DNA from: Tannockella sp964372125
GTDB taxonomy: Bacteria > Bacillota_I > Bacilli_A > Erysipelotrichales > Coprobacillaceae
Direction of reading: 5' to 3'
Length of the DNA: 64,000 bases
Assembly: GCA_964372125.1 (NCBI GenBank)
Contig: CAYJPL010000001.1
Coordinates: 53,758 to 117,757 of the forward strand
Part shown: in pieces, positions 35,153 to 43,949 of the stretch
Position numbering within the stretch: position 1 is the first letter of the stretch
Layout of the letters: each line of letters begins with the position of its first letter
Made by a program: the position numbers and the translations under genes
Notes under the pieces: model-generated
Databases searched by the model: none
What the model was told of the DNA's origin: nothing
What the model saw: the letters and a program-made list of their open reading frames with translations, nothing else

Positions 35153-37348
35153 ATCAAAATCATATAAAGATAACGATTTATCTTCTGTGAAGTGTTCAAT
35201 TAGAGTTGTCTTTCGATTATTATCATGAACATTTGCAATGCCTTGGATAATTGCTCGTTCTTGCCCCAATATAAACAAATAATCCTTAGCTCTTGAAAAA
35301 GCAGTATATATTAGGTTTCTTCTAAGCATGATATAATGTTCTGGTAAAATACTTACAATAACTACCTTAAACTCACTTCCTTGAGATTTGTGTATAGAAA
35401 TACAATATCCATGTGTGATTGTTATGAAGTCTTTTGAAGTATATTCTACTATTTGCCCATCGAAATCTACAATTAATGTATCTTGATTATAATGAATACC
35501 GTCTTTTTTCTCGATTGCAATTAGTCTACCTATATCACCATTAAATACATCGTCTTCTGGACGGTTTTTTAATTGCAGTATTTTATCTCCTATACGATAT
35601 CTCTTTTTACCAACCAAAAAATCTCCCTGTCCCTTATCTGGATTAAATACATCTTGTAATGCTTCATTTAATCGATCTATTCCAGCTACTCCTTGATACA
35701 TCGGAGCTAGTACTTGTATATCTTGTTCATCATACCCTTGTAATAATGCCTTTTCTACGATTTTAACAGTATTTGTTAGTACTTTTTCCCCCATGCATGG
35801 ATAAAAAAAAGTATCATCATATTGTGCTAAGTCATCCAATGAGTCTATTTCTTCTTGTATCATACGATGGGTTAGATCAATAATTCCAGCTTTTGAGGAT
35901 TGTCTATATATTTGATTTAAAGTTATTGTTTCAATATTACAGTGCATTAAATCATGTAACACATTACCTGGAGCAACTGAGGGAAGTTGATGATGGTCTC
36001 CAATAAATAATATTTTGTATACATCACGACTCGCTTTAAATAAATTAGACAAAAGTAAGCTATCTATCATTGAAGATTCATCAATAATTAACACGTCTGC
36101 TTCAATAGGGTTTTTTTGATCCATTGCAAAGGTATTTGTATGTAAGTCCCATTTTAATAACCTATGTATTGTTGTAGCATGTATACCAGTTAATTGCGTA
36201 AGACGCTTCGCCGCTCTACCTGTTGGCGCTACAAGTGCAATACTGTGATGAGGATATGCTTTTTGGTATAAATCAAGCATTGCTTTTACAATCGTTGTTT
36301 TACCAGTACCTGGTCCTCCAGTTAATATCATACAAGAGGATTGCATAAATGTTTCTATTGCATGAATTTGTTTTTCACCATATATAATATTACGCTGTTT
36401 TTCTAACGTTTTTATTTCTGAAGTAACATCTATATCAGTTTCTAAGTAATCAGGTGTTGATTGTAATTTTTTTATAAAAGATGCAATCTCTATCTCTGAT
36501 TGATAAATTGTATATTCATAGTAACGATTATCTTCTACAATGATTTTCTTATGGAAAACCAATTCTTCAATATATTGTTCTATTTCACTAGACGTTATCG
36601 TATAAATCATTTTTTGTACATATTGATAGATTGTATCTAGCTCGACATATGTACTACCTGTCTGAAAACAACCTTGTTTTATGGCATACACAATAGAAGC
36701 TTGTATTCGATTTGGATCATCATGTTGTACACCTAGCTTTAATGCTAAATTATCGGCAATTTTAAATCCGATTCCATCAATATCTTCAATTAATTGATAG
36801 GGATTATTTTGTAATACTTGAATAGTTTTTTCTTTGTAATATGCAACAATTGAAATTGTATTTTTGATACTTACACCATGCCCCATAAAGAATCTCGTGA
36901 TTTCATGATCTTCTTTGTTTTCTAATAAAAAATCATGAATTGTATCGCGCTTTTTAACTGTCATCCCAACAATACCATCAAGTACTGTTTTATCATCGAT
37001 TATCATTTGTAGACAGTCTTCACCAAGTACCTCAACTATTTTTGTTGCTTGTACTGTCCCTACTCCCGGAAACAAAGGACTAGATAAATATTTTATTATT
37101 TGTACCGTATCTGTAGCAAGCAGGGTTTCATAAGACTTAATTACAAATTGTTTACCATAACGCGGATGCATTGTATACTCCCCTGTAAACTCATATTTGT
37201 CATAATCATTTGGATTTTGGATATACCCACTAATTGTTTCTATTTGTCCTATATCTAGTTCGTCTTCTATTTCTACAGTAGCAACTATAAAACCTGTCTC
37301 TTCACTATGATAGCGAATTCTACGAATGTATCCTTTAATCACTTCCAT
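35150..37348 (-). CDS. recD2: RecD2 family DNA helicase
   Basis: RecD2 is a 5-prime to 3-prime superfamily 1 helicase found without RecBC in Bacillota, involved in mismatch repair and replication fork upkeep. The 732-residue protein has the RecD2 N-terminal extension with helix-hairpin-helix repeats (SPLFPGVGTVQATKIV, NPYQLIEDIDGIGFKIAD), then Walker A GGPGTGKTTIVKA, motif Ia, VDESSMID (motif II), GDHHQLPS (motif III) and the C-terminal TITHGYCISIHKSQGSEF. The start overlaps the mnmA stop by one base; no strong ribosome site is present, so it probably relies on coupling with mnmA. Confidence 0.93.
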   Translation of the reverse strand: MEVIKGYIRRIRYHSEETGFIVATVEIEDELDIGQIETISGYIQNPNDYDKYEFTGEYTMHPRYGKQFVIKSYETLLATDTVQIIKYLSSPLFPGVGTVQATKIVEVLGEDCLQMIIDDKTVLDGIVGMTVKKRDTIHDFLLENKEDHEITRFFMGHGVSIKNTISIVAYYKEKTIQVLQNNPYQLIEDIDGIGFKIADNLALKLGVQHDDPNRIQASIVYAIKQGCFQTGSTYVELDTIYQYVQKMIYTITSSEIEQYIEELVFHKKIIVEDNRYYEYTIYQSEIEIASFIKKLQSTPDYLETDIDVTSEIKTLEKQRNIIYGEKQIHAIETFMQSSCMILTGGPGTGKTTIVKAMLDLYQKAYPHHSIALVAPTGRAAKRLTQLTGIHATTIHRLLKWDLHTNTFAMDQKNPIEADVLIIDESSMIDSLLLSNLFKASRDVYKILFIGDHHQLPSVAPGNVLHDLMHCNIETITLNQIYRQSSKAGIIDLTHRMIQEEIDSLDDLAQYDDTFFYPCMGEKVLTNTVKIVEKALLQGYDEQDIQVLAPMYQGVAGIDRLNEALQDVFNPDKGQGDFLVGKKRYRIGDKILQLKNRPEDDVFNGDIGRLIAIEKKDGIHYNQDTLIVDFDGQIVEYTSKDFITITHGYCISIHKSQGSEFKVVIVSILPEHYIMLRRNLIYTAFSRAKDYLFILGQERAIIQGIANVHDNNRKTTLIEHFTEDKSLSLYDFD

Positions 37349-38481
37349 TAAAGGTACGTTAACTCCTTACCATCTTTAAATACTTTCTCGATAGTCCCAC
37401 CCCCAAGGCAAATATCACCATCATAAAACACTGCAGCTTGTCCTGGAGTTACTGCTTTTACTGGATTTACAAATTTCACTTCAATAGTCGTCTCATTAAT
37501 AAAATTTATAATAACAGGATTATCACTTTGACGATATCTGAATTTTGCATTACATTCATAATCTTTTATTGGTTTATTTTCTGATACCCAATTCACATCA
37601 CTAATAATTGCACCAGTAGTCAATAGCCAATCATTTTGATCACCTTGACATATGTATAAAACATTTTTTTCGTAGTCTTTACCTACTACAAACCAAGCAT
37701 CACCTGGACCACCTATTGATAAACCTTTTCTTTGTCCTATTGTATAGTACATAATTCCACTATGACGAGCAATTACTTTTCCAGTCTCAATATCAACCAT
37801 GTCTCCTTCTTTTGCAGGAATATAATTTTGTAAGAATTCTTTAAAGTCTCTTTCTCCTATAAAACAAATACCTGTACTATCTTTTTTACTTGCAACTACT
37901 AAATCTAAATCTTTAGCAATTTGGCGTACTTTTGATTTTTCTATTTCACCAAGTGGAAATAACGTTGCTTGTAATTGCTTTTGGTTCAATTGGCATAAGA
38001 AATATGTCTGATCTTTATTGTTATCAATTCCTTTTAACATAACTGATTCTTGCCCAAAATTATGCTCAACTCTTGCATAATGACCTGTTGCTATAAAATC
38101 AGCATCAAAACGTTTTGCATATTCTAAAAAAGCTTTAAACTTAATATGTTTATTGCATAAAATATCTGGATTTGGAGTTCTTCCTTTTCGATATTCATCT
38201 AAAAAATAACTAAACACGTGGTCCCAATATTCTTTAATAAAATCGACTCGGTGTATTTCAATCCCTAGTTGCTCTGCAACAGCTTTTGCATCATTATAAT
38301 CTTGTTCTTGAGGACAAATAGGTTGATCGTTTGTTGGATTCCCAAGTATATCATTATTTAATTGACTATCCCAGTTACGCATAAATACCGCAATAACCTC
38401 GTAACCTTGTTCTTTAAGTAAGTGAGCAGCTACTGCAGAATCAACTCCACCACTTAACCCTAATACAACTCTTTTTTTCAT
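37348..38481 (-). CDS. mnmA: tRNA-specific 2-thiouridylase MnmA
   Basis: MnmA makes 2-thiouridine at the wobble position of tRNA-Lys, -Glu and -Gln using sulfur from a cysteine desulfurase chain. The PP-loop GLSGGVDSAVAAHLL is near the start; the catalytic cysteines lie in RTPNPDILCNKHIKF and DSTGICFIGERDF, and ATGHYAR is the conserved middle block. Length (377) is normal. AGGAGG precedes the ATG. The gene heads an mnmA-recD2 pair. Confidence 0.95.
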   Translation of the reverse strand: MKKRVVLGLSGGVDSAVAAHLLKEQGYEVIAVFMRNWDSQLNNDILGNPTNDQPICPQEQDYNDAKAVAEQLGIEIHRVDFIKEYWDHVFSYFLDEYRKGRTPNPDILCNKHIKFKAFLEYAKRFDADFIATGHYARVEHNFGQESVMLKGIDNNKDQTYFLCQLNQKQLQATLFPLGEIEKSKVRQIAKDLDLVVASKKDSTGICFIGERDFKEFLQNYIPAKEGDMVDIETGKVIARHSGIMYYTIGQRKGLSIGGPGDAWFVVGKDYEKNVLYICQGDQNDWLLTTGAIISDVNWVSENKPIKDYECNAKFRYRQSDNPVIINFINETTIEVKFVNPVKAVTPGQAAVFYDGDICLGGGTIEKVFKDGKELTYL

Positions 38482-38679
38482 TTATTATCCTCCTAAGATA
38501 CATTTTCTTCTATTATCAATTTTAATACAATTTATTACCATATATTACATCAAGTTAACTCACTTCAATACACGTATAATTCAAAGAGTATTATAGCATG
38601 CATTACTAATAAAATAAAGGATATTAAACCATCTAACTAGTGTCCGATTTCATTAAATACGATACGATAAAATCCAAGT

Positions 38680-38769
38680 TCTAGCAATAGACTTTCATAT
38701 AAAGTCATTCATGGAGTAAGATCATATCATCCAATGCTGGCTATTAAAACTGTTTTAAGCAAAAGATAA
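38680..38769 (+). pseudogene. Possible decayed transposase fragment
   Basis: In one plus-strand frame, bounded by in-frame stops, the translation contains YKVIHGVRSYHPMLAIKTVL, which resembles the N-terminal GRxSYHPxMLLKxLLY block of IS1182/IS5-type transposases. There is no start codon, no downstream catalytic part and no inverted repeats that I can see. It may be the last trace of an insertion sequence; the match is short. Confidence 0.3.
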
Positions 38770-38963
38770 CTACGTGTTCAAGATGCTTGATGTAGTTTCT
38801 ATTCCTGTACCTTTTAACACTCCTAATTCTGAAAAAAACAAACACTGAAATCCTACTATAAGAACAAAACGGAGAAGCAATTCCTAATCTTGCAGCTATT
38901 TATCTAGTTGTAGAGCACACTATATCACTAGGAATATAGTTATGCCATTCAAATATATTACGG

Positions 38964-38991
38964 AATAAAAAAACTGCCTATTGGCAGTTCA
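38964..38991 (-). terminator. Terminator after the ROK kinase gene
   Basis: AACTGCC and GGCAGTT form a seven-base-pair stem with a four-base loop on the minus strand, followed by seven T residues. Confidence 0.85.
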
Positions 38992-38997
38992 TTATTA

Positions 38998-39915
38998 TTA
39001 TAACTTAGACATTGGTAACATAGCAGCACCGATGGCACCACAATCTTCAATTTTTGTTTCTAAAATTGGGATATGTCCTTGCATTCCAACATGTATCTTA
39101 GAATTAAATTCTTTTACTAAACGATCGTAAAAATGCTCTTTAGCCTTCATAACTCCACCACCAACTACAAAACAATGTGGATCTACTGTATGTGCTATAT
39201 TTGCAAATAAAGTTGATAACTCATCAATACATTCATCTACAATCGCAATAGCTTTTTCATTTCCTTTGCTCGCAAGTTCAAATACATCACCAGCATGAGA
39301 CACCATATCTTCTCCTAATATTTCTTTACCCTTACGAGTAATTGCAGTACCACTAGTTTCTACTTCTGCAGCACCTGCGTTTAAATCATTAATTTTAGCA
39401 CCATTATTTTTTACGATAATATTACCAATTTCTCCAGCATGTCCACGTCCACCAGAAATTAATTTTCCACCTGCGATAAACGCTCCACCGATCCCAGTAG
39501 AAATTGTTATATAATACGTAGAGTCATAAGGTTTACCAGCACCTAATAATGCTTCAGCTAAGCCGGCAACATTTGCATCATTGTCAATAAATGTAGGCAA
39601 ATTGAATTTATCAGATAATTTTTTACAAATTGGATAGTTTTCAAAGCCTGGCAAGTTTGTTGCCATAATCATTACCCCGTTTGCTGTATCAACAGGCCCA
39701 GGAACACCAATTCCGATTCCCTCTACATTTTCAATACCATTACATGCACTATAGTCTATTGCTTCAATTTGATCAATAATTTTTTGACAAACTGCATCAG
39801 GACCTAATTCTCTTTGAGTTGCATCTTTTACTTCACTATAAGATTTACCGTTTTCATCTACCAATAATGTACGGACATTTGTTCCACCTAAATCAATTCC
39901 AATATAATATTTCAT
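38998..39915 (-). CDS. ROK family sugar kinase lacking the zinc-binding cysteines
   Basis: The 305-residue protein is a ROK kinase: the ATP phosphate-binding motif IDLGGTN is at residues 7-13, the catalytic DNDAN at 111-115 and GGRGHAGEIGN at 155-165. Most bacterial ROK glucokinases and N-acetyl-hexosamine kinases carry CxCGxxGCxE after this point to bind zinc; here that segment (about 170-186) has no cysteines. Glucose is the commonest substrate of single ROK genes, but N-acetylglucosamine or N-acetylmannosamine cannot be excluded. AGGAGG precedes the ATG. It is transcribed alone. Confidence 0.85.
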   Translation of the reverse strand: MKYYIGIDLGGTNVRTLLVDENGKSYSEVKDATQRELGPDAVCQKIIDQIEAIDYSACNGIENVEGIGIGVPGPVDTANGVMIMATNLPGFENYPICKKLSDKFNLPTFIDNDANVAGLAEALLGAGKPYDSTYYITISTGIGGAFIAGGKLISGGRGHAGEIGNIIVKNNGAKINDLNAGAAEVETSGTAITRKGKEILGEDMVSHAGDVFELASKGNEKAIAIVDECIDELSTLFANIAHTVDPHCFVVGGGVMKAKEHFYDRLVKEFNSKIHVGMQGHIPILETKIEDCGAIGAAMLPMSKL

Positions 39916-39968
39916 ATTTCATCCTCCTTTTCTTATTATACAATATTCACTAATTCATGAAAAGGCTA

Positions 39969-40934
39969 TCATAAAATTTCTTTAATCTTTTTGTACTCTT
40001 TTGGAACACTGCATTCAATCACCTTACCTTGTAAGTATTGTAAGTTCCCAAGTGGCTTTATGAATTTTATATGGTACGCATGCAATAATTGATGTCGAAG
40101 TCCTGTCTTTTTTTGAATCAATGTATTCATTTTGAAATCACCATACTTTGCATCACCAATAATTGGATGGTCGATACTAGACATGTGAATACGAATTTGA
40201 TGCATTCTTCCTGTTATAAGTTGCACTTCAACTTCACTGTAACCATTAAACATAGAAATTGGTTTAACTATTGTTTTCATCATAAGTGATCCTGGATGAT
40301 TTTTACTAACGAGTTTTACTCGAGCTTCATTTTCTAATTTTACAATATGATTTTCTAGAAGTAATTCCTTATCAATTCTACCAAGTACAATTGTACGATA
40401 TTTTTTTTCTATACAATGACGTTGCTTTATCATTTCATTTAACACTTGCAATGCACCTAGCGTTTTACCAAATATCACTATACCACTTGTATTTCGATCC
40501 AAACGATGCACTGGGCCAGGCATGAATGAATTTTCACGACTTAAATCTAATTCTCCATTATTATATAAGTAACAAATCACTTGATTTGCGAGCGTATTTA
40601 TTGATTCATTACTATCCTCATGAACTAGCAGTCCTACTGGTTTATTTACCACAAGTATATTATCGTCTTCATATAATACATCAAATTCTATATTTAACTC
40701 GTAAATTGTTTTTTCTTTTGTATACTCAAGAAATTTATCATCGTGTAAAAACAATGAAACTACATCATTAATTTGGACAATGTATTTTCCATCAACTTTT
40801 TTTCCATTTACTTTTACATCTTTTTTTCTTAACATTTTATATATCATACTAGCTGGAGCATGTACTAAAATCTTCTTTAAATATTTATCAATTCTTTGAT
40901 TTGTATCATTTTTATTAACTATAAGTTCTTTCAT
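39969..40934 (-). CDS. RluC/RluD-type 23S rRNA pseudouridine synthase
   Basis: The protein (321 residues) has an N-terminal S4 RNA-binding domain (RIDKYLKKILVHAPASMIYKMLRKKDVKVNGKK) and a pseudouridine synthase domain with the catalytic aspartate in PVHRLDRNTSG and GRMHQIRIH near the C-terminus. RluC-like members modify 23S rRNA; the exact uridines cannot be told. The ATG at 40934 follows GGTGAT; an in-frame GTG nine bases earlier is the alternative. Confidence 0.92.
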   Translation of the reverse strand: MKELIVNKNDTNQRIDKYLKKILVHAPASMIYKMLRKKDVKVNGKKVDGKYIVQINDVVSLFLHDDKFLEYTKEKTIYELNIEFDVLYEDDNILVVNKPVGLLVHEDSNESINTLANQVICYLYNNGELDLSRENSFMPGPVHRLDRNTSGIVIFGKTLGALQVLNEMIKQRHCIEKKYRTIVLGRIDKELLLENHIVKLENEARVKLVSKNHPGSLMMKTIVKPISMFNGYSEVEVQLITGRMHQIRIHMSSIDHPIIGDAKYGDFKMNTLIQKKTGLRHQLLHAYHIKFIKPLGNLQYLQGKVIECSVPKEYKKIKEIL

Positions 40935-41056
40935 CTTTATCACCGTTTTCTATTATAACATCATTTTACAATTCATGTAATTCATTATTTCTTTTTGCGC
41001 AAAGAAACCCCTTTCAGTAACGTGTGTAAAAAACTGTATTTTTTTCTTAAAAACAC

Positions 41057-41084
41057 TTTACAAATGATAACCATATGTTATAAT
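41057..41084 (+). promoter_or_regulatory. Promoter of the candidate small RNA
   Basis: TTTACA at 41057-41062, a sixteen-base spacer and a perfect TATAAT at 41079-41084 form a good sigma-A promoter. The next gene starts 168 bases downstream but a terminator intervenes, which points to a short non-coding transcript. Confidence 0.7.
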
Positions 41085-41090
41085 AGCGTA

Positions 41091-41182
41091 CGTTAGGAAT
41101 ATAATAATCACCTAACAATACCCCTATTATCACCCTTATGTGAAATAGAAAAAAGAGAATGCTCCCCCGCATTCTCTTTTTA
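41091..41182 (+). ncRNA. Candidate small RNA with C-rich loops and its own terminator
   Basis: From the promoter at 41057-41084 a transcript of about 90 bases would run to a terminator with a nine-base-pair stem (AGAGAATGC / GCATTCTCT, 41154-41177) and a T run. It has no start codon with a ribosome site; the only ATG is followed at once by TGA. Near its 5-prime end GTTAGG pairs with CCTAAC. Between the hairpins are ACCCCT and CACCC, and the terminator loop is TCCCCC. Unpaired C-rich stretches that pair with Shine-Dalgarno sequences are a hallmark of Bacillota sRNAs such as RsaE/RoxS, and the stretch ATCACCTAACAATACCCCT recalls that family. Identity with RsaE is only a suspicion. A terminated leader of AIM24 is the alternative. 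Confidence 0.55.
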
Positions 41183-41252
41183 TTTTATTGTATAGCTTGT
41201 TTATTGTGTTTCTTTTATATAAAATATATACAAGACATACGAGGAGGTAAAT

Positions 41253-42011
41253 ATGTATACAATTAATAATTTTAGAGATAATGATGATGTGAATATTATT
41301 GGACAACTTGGAGCATTTGAAATTGTTGAGTATGTACGTGATTTAAGCGTGACACCGGCAAACGCAATGACTGCTTACTATAGCTCAAAAATGAATGTTT
41401 GTCGACGCCAAGTAATTTGTGATGTTAGTAAAGCTAATATCGTACTACAGGCTGGTGCAATGCAATGGACAGTTGGAGATGTTAATGCTACAACTGGTCT
41501 AAAAGGTGTAGGTGATTTTCTCGGAAAAGCAATTCGTAGTAAAGTCACTAATGAAAGTGCTATTAAACCTGAATATACTGGTTCTGGAACATTAGTATTA
41601 GAGCCAACATATAAACATATTTTATTATTAGATGTTTCACAGTGGAACAACTCAATTGTATTAGACGATGGTTTATTTCTTGCATGTGAAGGAACTTTAG
41701 AACATAAAGCAGTAATGCGTTCAAACTTATCATCTGCAGTAGCTGGTGGTGAAGGGTTGTTTAATTTAGGAATTCGTGGAAATGGTATTTTATGCTTAGA
41801 GTCCCCTTGTCCAAAAGAAGAATTAATTGAAATCGAACTTCAAAATGATGTTTTAAAAGTAGATGGTAATATGGCTATTGCTTGGTCTGGAAGTCTTGAG
41901 TTCAAAGTAGAGCGTTCTGGAAAAACATTAATTGGTTCTGCTGCTTCTGGTGAAGGACTAGTAAATGTGTATCGTGGGACTGGAAAAGTGTTAATTGCTC
42001 CAGTAAGATAA
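41253..42011 (+). CDS. AIM24 family protein (TIGR00266-like)
   Basis: The 252-residue protein is built of beta-strand-rich halves with the AIM24 pattern: MQWTVGDVNATTG, YTGSGTLVLEPTYKHILLLDV, GGEGLFNLGIRGNG and ASGEGLVNVYRGTGKVLIAP. AIM24 proteins are beta-helical trimers; the mitochondrial homologue affects membrane organisation, while the bacterial role is not known. There is no signal peptide. GAGGAGG lies six bases before the ATG. It is monocistronic, with a terminator right after it. Confidence 0.85.
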   Translation: MYTINNFRDNDDVNIIGQLGAFEIVEYVRDLSVTPANAMTAYYSSKMNVCRRQVICDVSKANIVLQAGAMQWTVGDVNATTGLKGVGDFLGKAIRSKVTNESAIKPEYTGSGTLVLEPTYKHILLLDVSQWNNSIVLDDGLFLACEGTLEHKAVMRSNLSSAVAGGEGLFNLGIRGNGILCLESPCPKEELIEIELQNDVLKVDGNMAIAWSGSLEFKVERSGKTLIGSAASGEGLVNVYRGTGKVLIAPVR

Positions 42012-42014
42012 ATA

Positions 42015-42041
42015 AAAAAAACGGATATTCCGTTTTTTTAT
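42015..42041. terminator. Bidirectional terminator after AIM24 and the SIS gene
   Basis: AAAACGGA and TCCGTTTT form an eight-base-pair stem around a two-to-four-base loop, with A-runs on the left and T-runs on the right, so it works for both convergent transcripts. Confidence 0.8.
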
Positions 42042-42758
42042 TTACACATTATAGTATTCTTTCATTATTTGATCATTCCAATCATCTCCAGCATCAACAT
42101 TAGCGCTTAAAAAAACTGGTGGGATTAATTCACGTTTATGCATTTCACTTGCAATCATCATTGACAAGCTCTGTGCCATAAACATTCCTACAATTGATGA
42201 TGTAGACCCCATTTTACCACGCACTCCCTCAAGTTCCATCATCGCATCGCCAATTACTCCACAGTTATCGATTACATAATCCGATACTTGATATAAGTTT
42301 TCCCCACATTCATGACGACTTGTAACACTTTTACTGTGTGTCAAGTTAGTAAACGCAATAGTTAGTGTTCCTTGTTCTTTGCATATTTTTGCCATTTCAA
42401 CAATCATAGCATTTCTACCCGAATTTGATGAAATAAGAATCACGTCATCTTTTGTTATTTTATATTGTGCTTTTATAACACTAGCATATTCTTTGATTCT
42501 TTCAATACTGGTTGATTTTAATGGGTGTTCACCAAGTGTCAATTCCATTGGAGCAATTAGATATACACAAGCAAGTCCCCCTGCACGTGCATAAAATTCT
42601 TCTCCTACCATATGTGAATGCCCTGTACCAAAGACATAAAACTTACCACCATTTTCTATTTTATCAACAATTTTAGATGTTATTTTTTCTAAAATAGGCA
42701 TTTGAGTCTCATTAAATTTATTTAATATATCTACAACATTATTATAATATTTATTCAT
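42042..42758 (-). CDS. SIS domain sugar isomerase-like protein (UPF0309 type)
   Basis: The 238-residue protein is a single SIS domain of the UPF0309 type: FYVFGTGHSHMVGEEFYARAGG at the sugar-phosphate loop, ILISSNSGRNAMIVEMA and the C-terminal FMAQSLSMMIASEMHKRELIPPVFLSANVDAGDDWN. It probably binds or isomerises a phosphorylated amino sugar, as MurQ and GmhA relatives do; the reaction has not been fixed for this group. It is the last gene of a four-gene set, three bases after the MupG-like gene, which supports an amino-sugar role. Confidence 0.85.
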   Translation of the reverse strand: MNKYYNNVVDILNKFNETQMPILEKITSKIVDKIENGGKFYVFGTGHSHMVGEEFYARAGGLACVYLIAPMELTLGEHPLKSTSIERIKEYASVIKAQYKITKDDVILISSNSGRNAMIVEMAKICKEQGTLTIAFTNLTHSKSVTSRHECGENLYQVSDYVIDNCGVIGDAMMELEGVRGKMGSTSSIVGMFMAQSLSMMIASEMHKRELIPPVFLSANVDAGDDWNDQIMKEYYNV

Positions 42759-42761
42759 TTT

Positions 42762-43931
42762 CTACTCCTCTTTCAATACAAACATTACTTTACTATATTT
42801 TAACATTTTAACTAAGCGCTTCGCTGATGGATGAACTTGACCAATCACATTTGCATAACGAACTGCAGGTAAATCAACTAATGGAATTTGTAATTCACCA
42901 TTATAACGATTTGCCTTTTCATTATCTAATACAAGTGAATATGCATTTCTCAGTATTGGGTTTTGTACACCACATGCACAAATGTCCCTTGACTGTGTTG
43001 CACGTACAAGATCACTTGGTTGGTCAGATCTAGAAATAAATACTATATTTGTTAGTTTTTCTTTTAACTTTTCGTCCACATTTTTATTAAACCATACTGG
43101 AAGTTCCACGCAGTACATACCATCTAAATCATATTCTTTAACAAAAGATAAATCGTATTTAGTGTTGACATAATCTAAGTCATTATTTTTTGCAACTTCG
43201 CTAACTCTTTTTAATTCTTCGTAGCTAGGGTTACTATCACCAAATACAACATAGTCGTATTCTGGTTGAACAAATAGCTCCATTGCTTGAATATGGCTTG
43301 GTAAGTATCTTTGATCTTCGATTGTAATAATACCATGCCCGACTGCGTTTAAATGTGGTTCACTATATAATGAGCCAATAAAAATCCCTACTCTTGCACC
43401 ATAACTTTTAAATAATTTTGCAGATTCTAGTGCATCTTGATAATCCAATCCAGTATTGTCTAATGGGAAAAAATTATGACAAGCATAGTACTGCTTGATA
43501 TTTCCATACTCTGATATCGTTTCGATACGTCGTGTCGTATTTTGTAGCATCGAAGCATTCTCTTCGATAATTATTCCATACGGATTTGTTGTAAGTTTTG
43601 CAGCATCGATATCGCTAAAGCCTCCATCTAAACGCAATACCTTTATTTTCAAGTCTGCCAACGGTTTTAAATCTTCTAAAGTTGCACCTAGTTTATAAAA
43701 CATTGTGTCGTTAATGTCTACATGTGGTTCTAACCCTAGTTTTTCACAATATTCAAAGAAAAAAGAAAACTCATCTTTCACCTCAACTTGTGTATTTTCA
43801 AATCCCAAATCTCCTAGTTGTAATGATGTAAATACTACTGTATAACCTAAGTTTGCAGCAGTGTCTAATTGTTGTTTAATAGTGTCTTGATCAAAAAAGT
43901 CAGGATACACCGATATACCTATTTCTTTCAT
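42762..43931 (-). CDS. MupG-like 6-phospho-N-acetylmuramidase family (DUF871)
   Basis: The 389-residue protein matches DUF871: an N-terminal TIM-barrel part opening GISVYPDFFDQ and containing LRLDGGFSDIDAA, then a C-terminal cyclophilin-like part with RYNGELQIPLVDLP and YANVIGQVHPS. The characterised member, MupG of Staphylococcus aureus, cleaves MurNAc-6-phosphate-GlcNAc taken up from wall turnover. This protein is in the family but may have another phosphoglycoside substrate. Its neighbours are a SIS isomerase-like gene and a sugar nucleotidyltransferase; MurP and MurQ proper are not in the window. Confidence 0.8.
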   Translation of the reverse strand: MKEIGISVYPDFFDQDTIKQQLDTAANLGYTVVFTSLQLGDLGFENTQVEVKDEFSFFFEYCEKLGLEPHVDINDTMFYKLGATLEDLKPLADLKIKVLRLDGGFSDIDAAKLTTNPYGIIIEENASMLQNTTRRIETISEYGNIKQYYACHNFFPLDNTGLDYQDALESAKLFKSYGARVGIFIGSLYSEPHLNAVGHGIITIEDQRYLPSHIQAMELFVQPEYDYVVFGDSNPSYEELKRVSEVAKNNDLDYVNTKYDLSFVKEYDLDGMYCVELPVWFNKNVDEKLKEKLTNIVFISRSDQPSDLVRATQSRDICACGVQNPILRNAYSLVLDNEKANRYNGELQIPLVDLPAVRYANVIGQVHPSAKRLVKMLKYSKVMFVLKEE

Positions 43932-43949
43932 GCTTGTCCCTTTCCTCTA

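Larger units (their letters stand above)
38482..38997. other. 516-base gap with no intact gene
   Basis: No open reading frame of useful length or ribosome site is visible. The part next to mnmA should hold its promoter, and a terminator for the ROK gene is at the other end. The middle carries a short stretch that resembles a decayed transposase. Confidence 0.6.
40944..41252. other. 309-base gap holding a candidate small RNA and the AIM24 promoter region
   Basis: The left part should contain the promoter of the pseudouridine synthase gene on the minus strand. The middle holds a promoter-RNA-terminator unit on the plus strand (41057-41182). The right 70 bases lead to AIM24 and contain AT-rich -10-like sequence but no clear -35. 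Confidence 0.6.
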
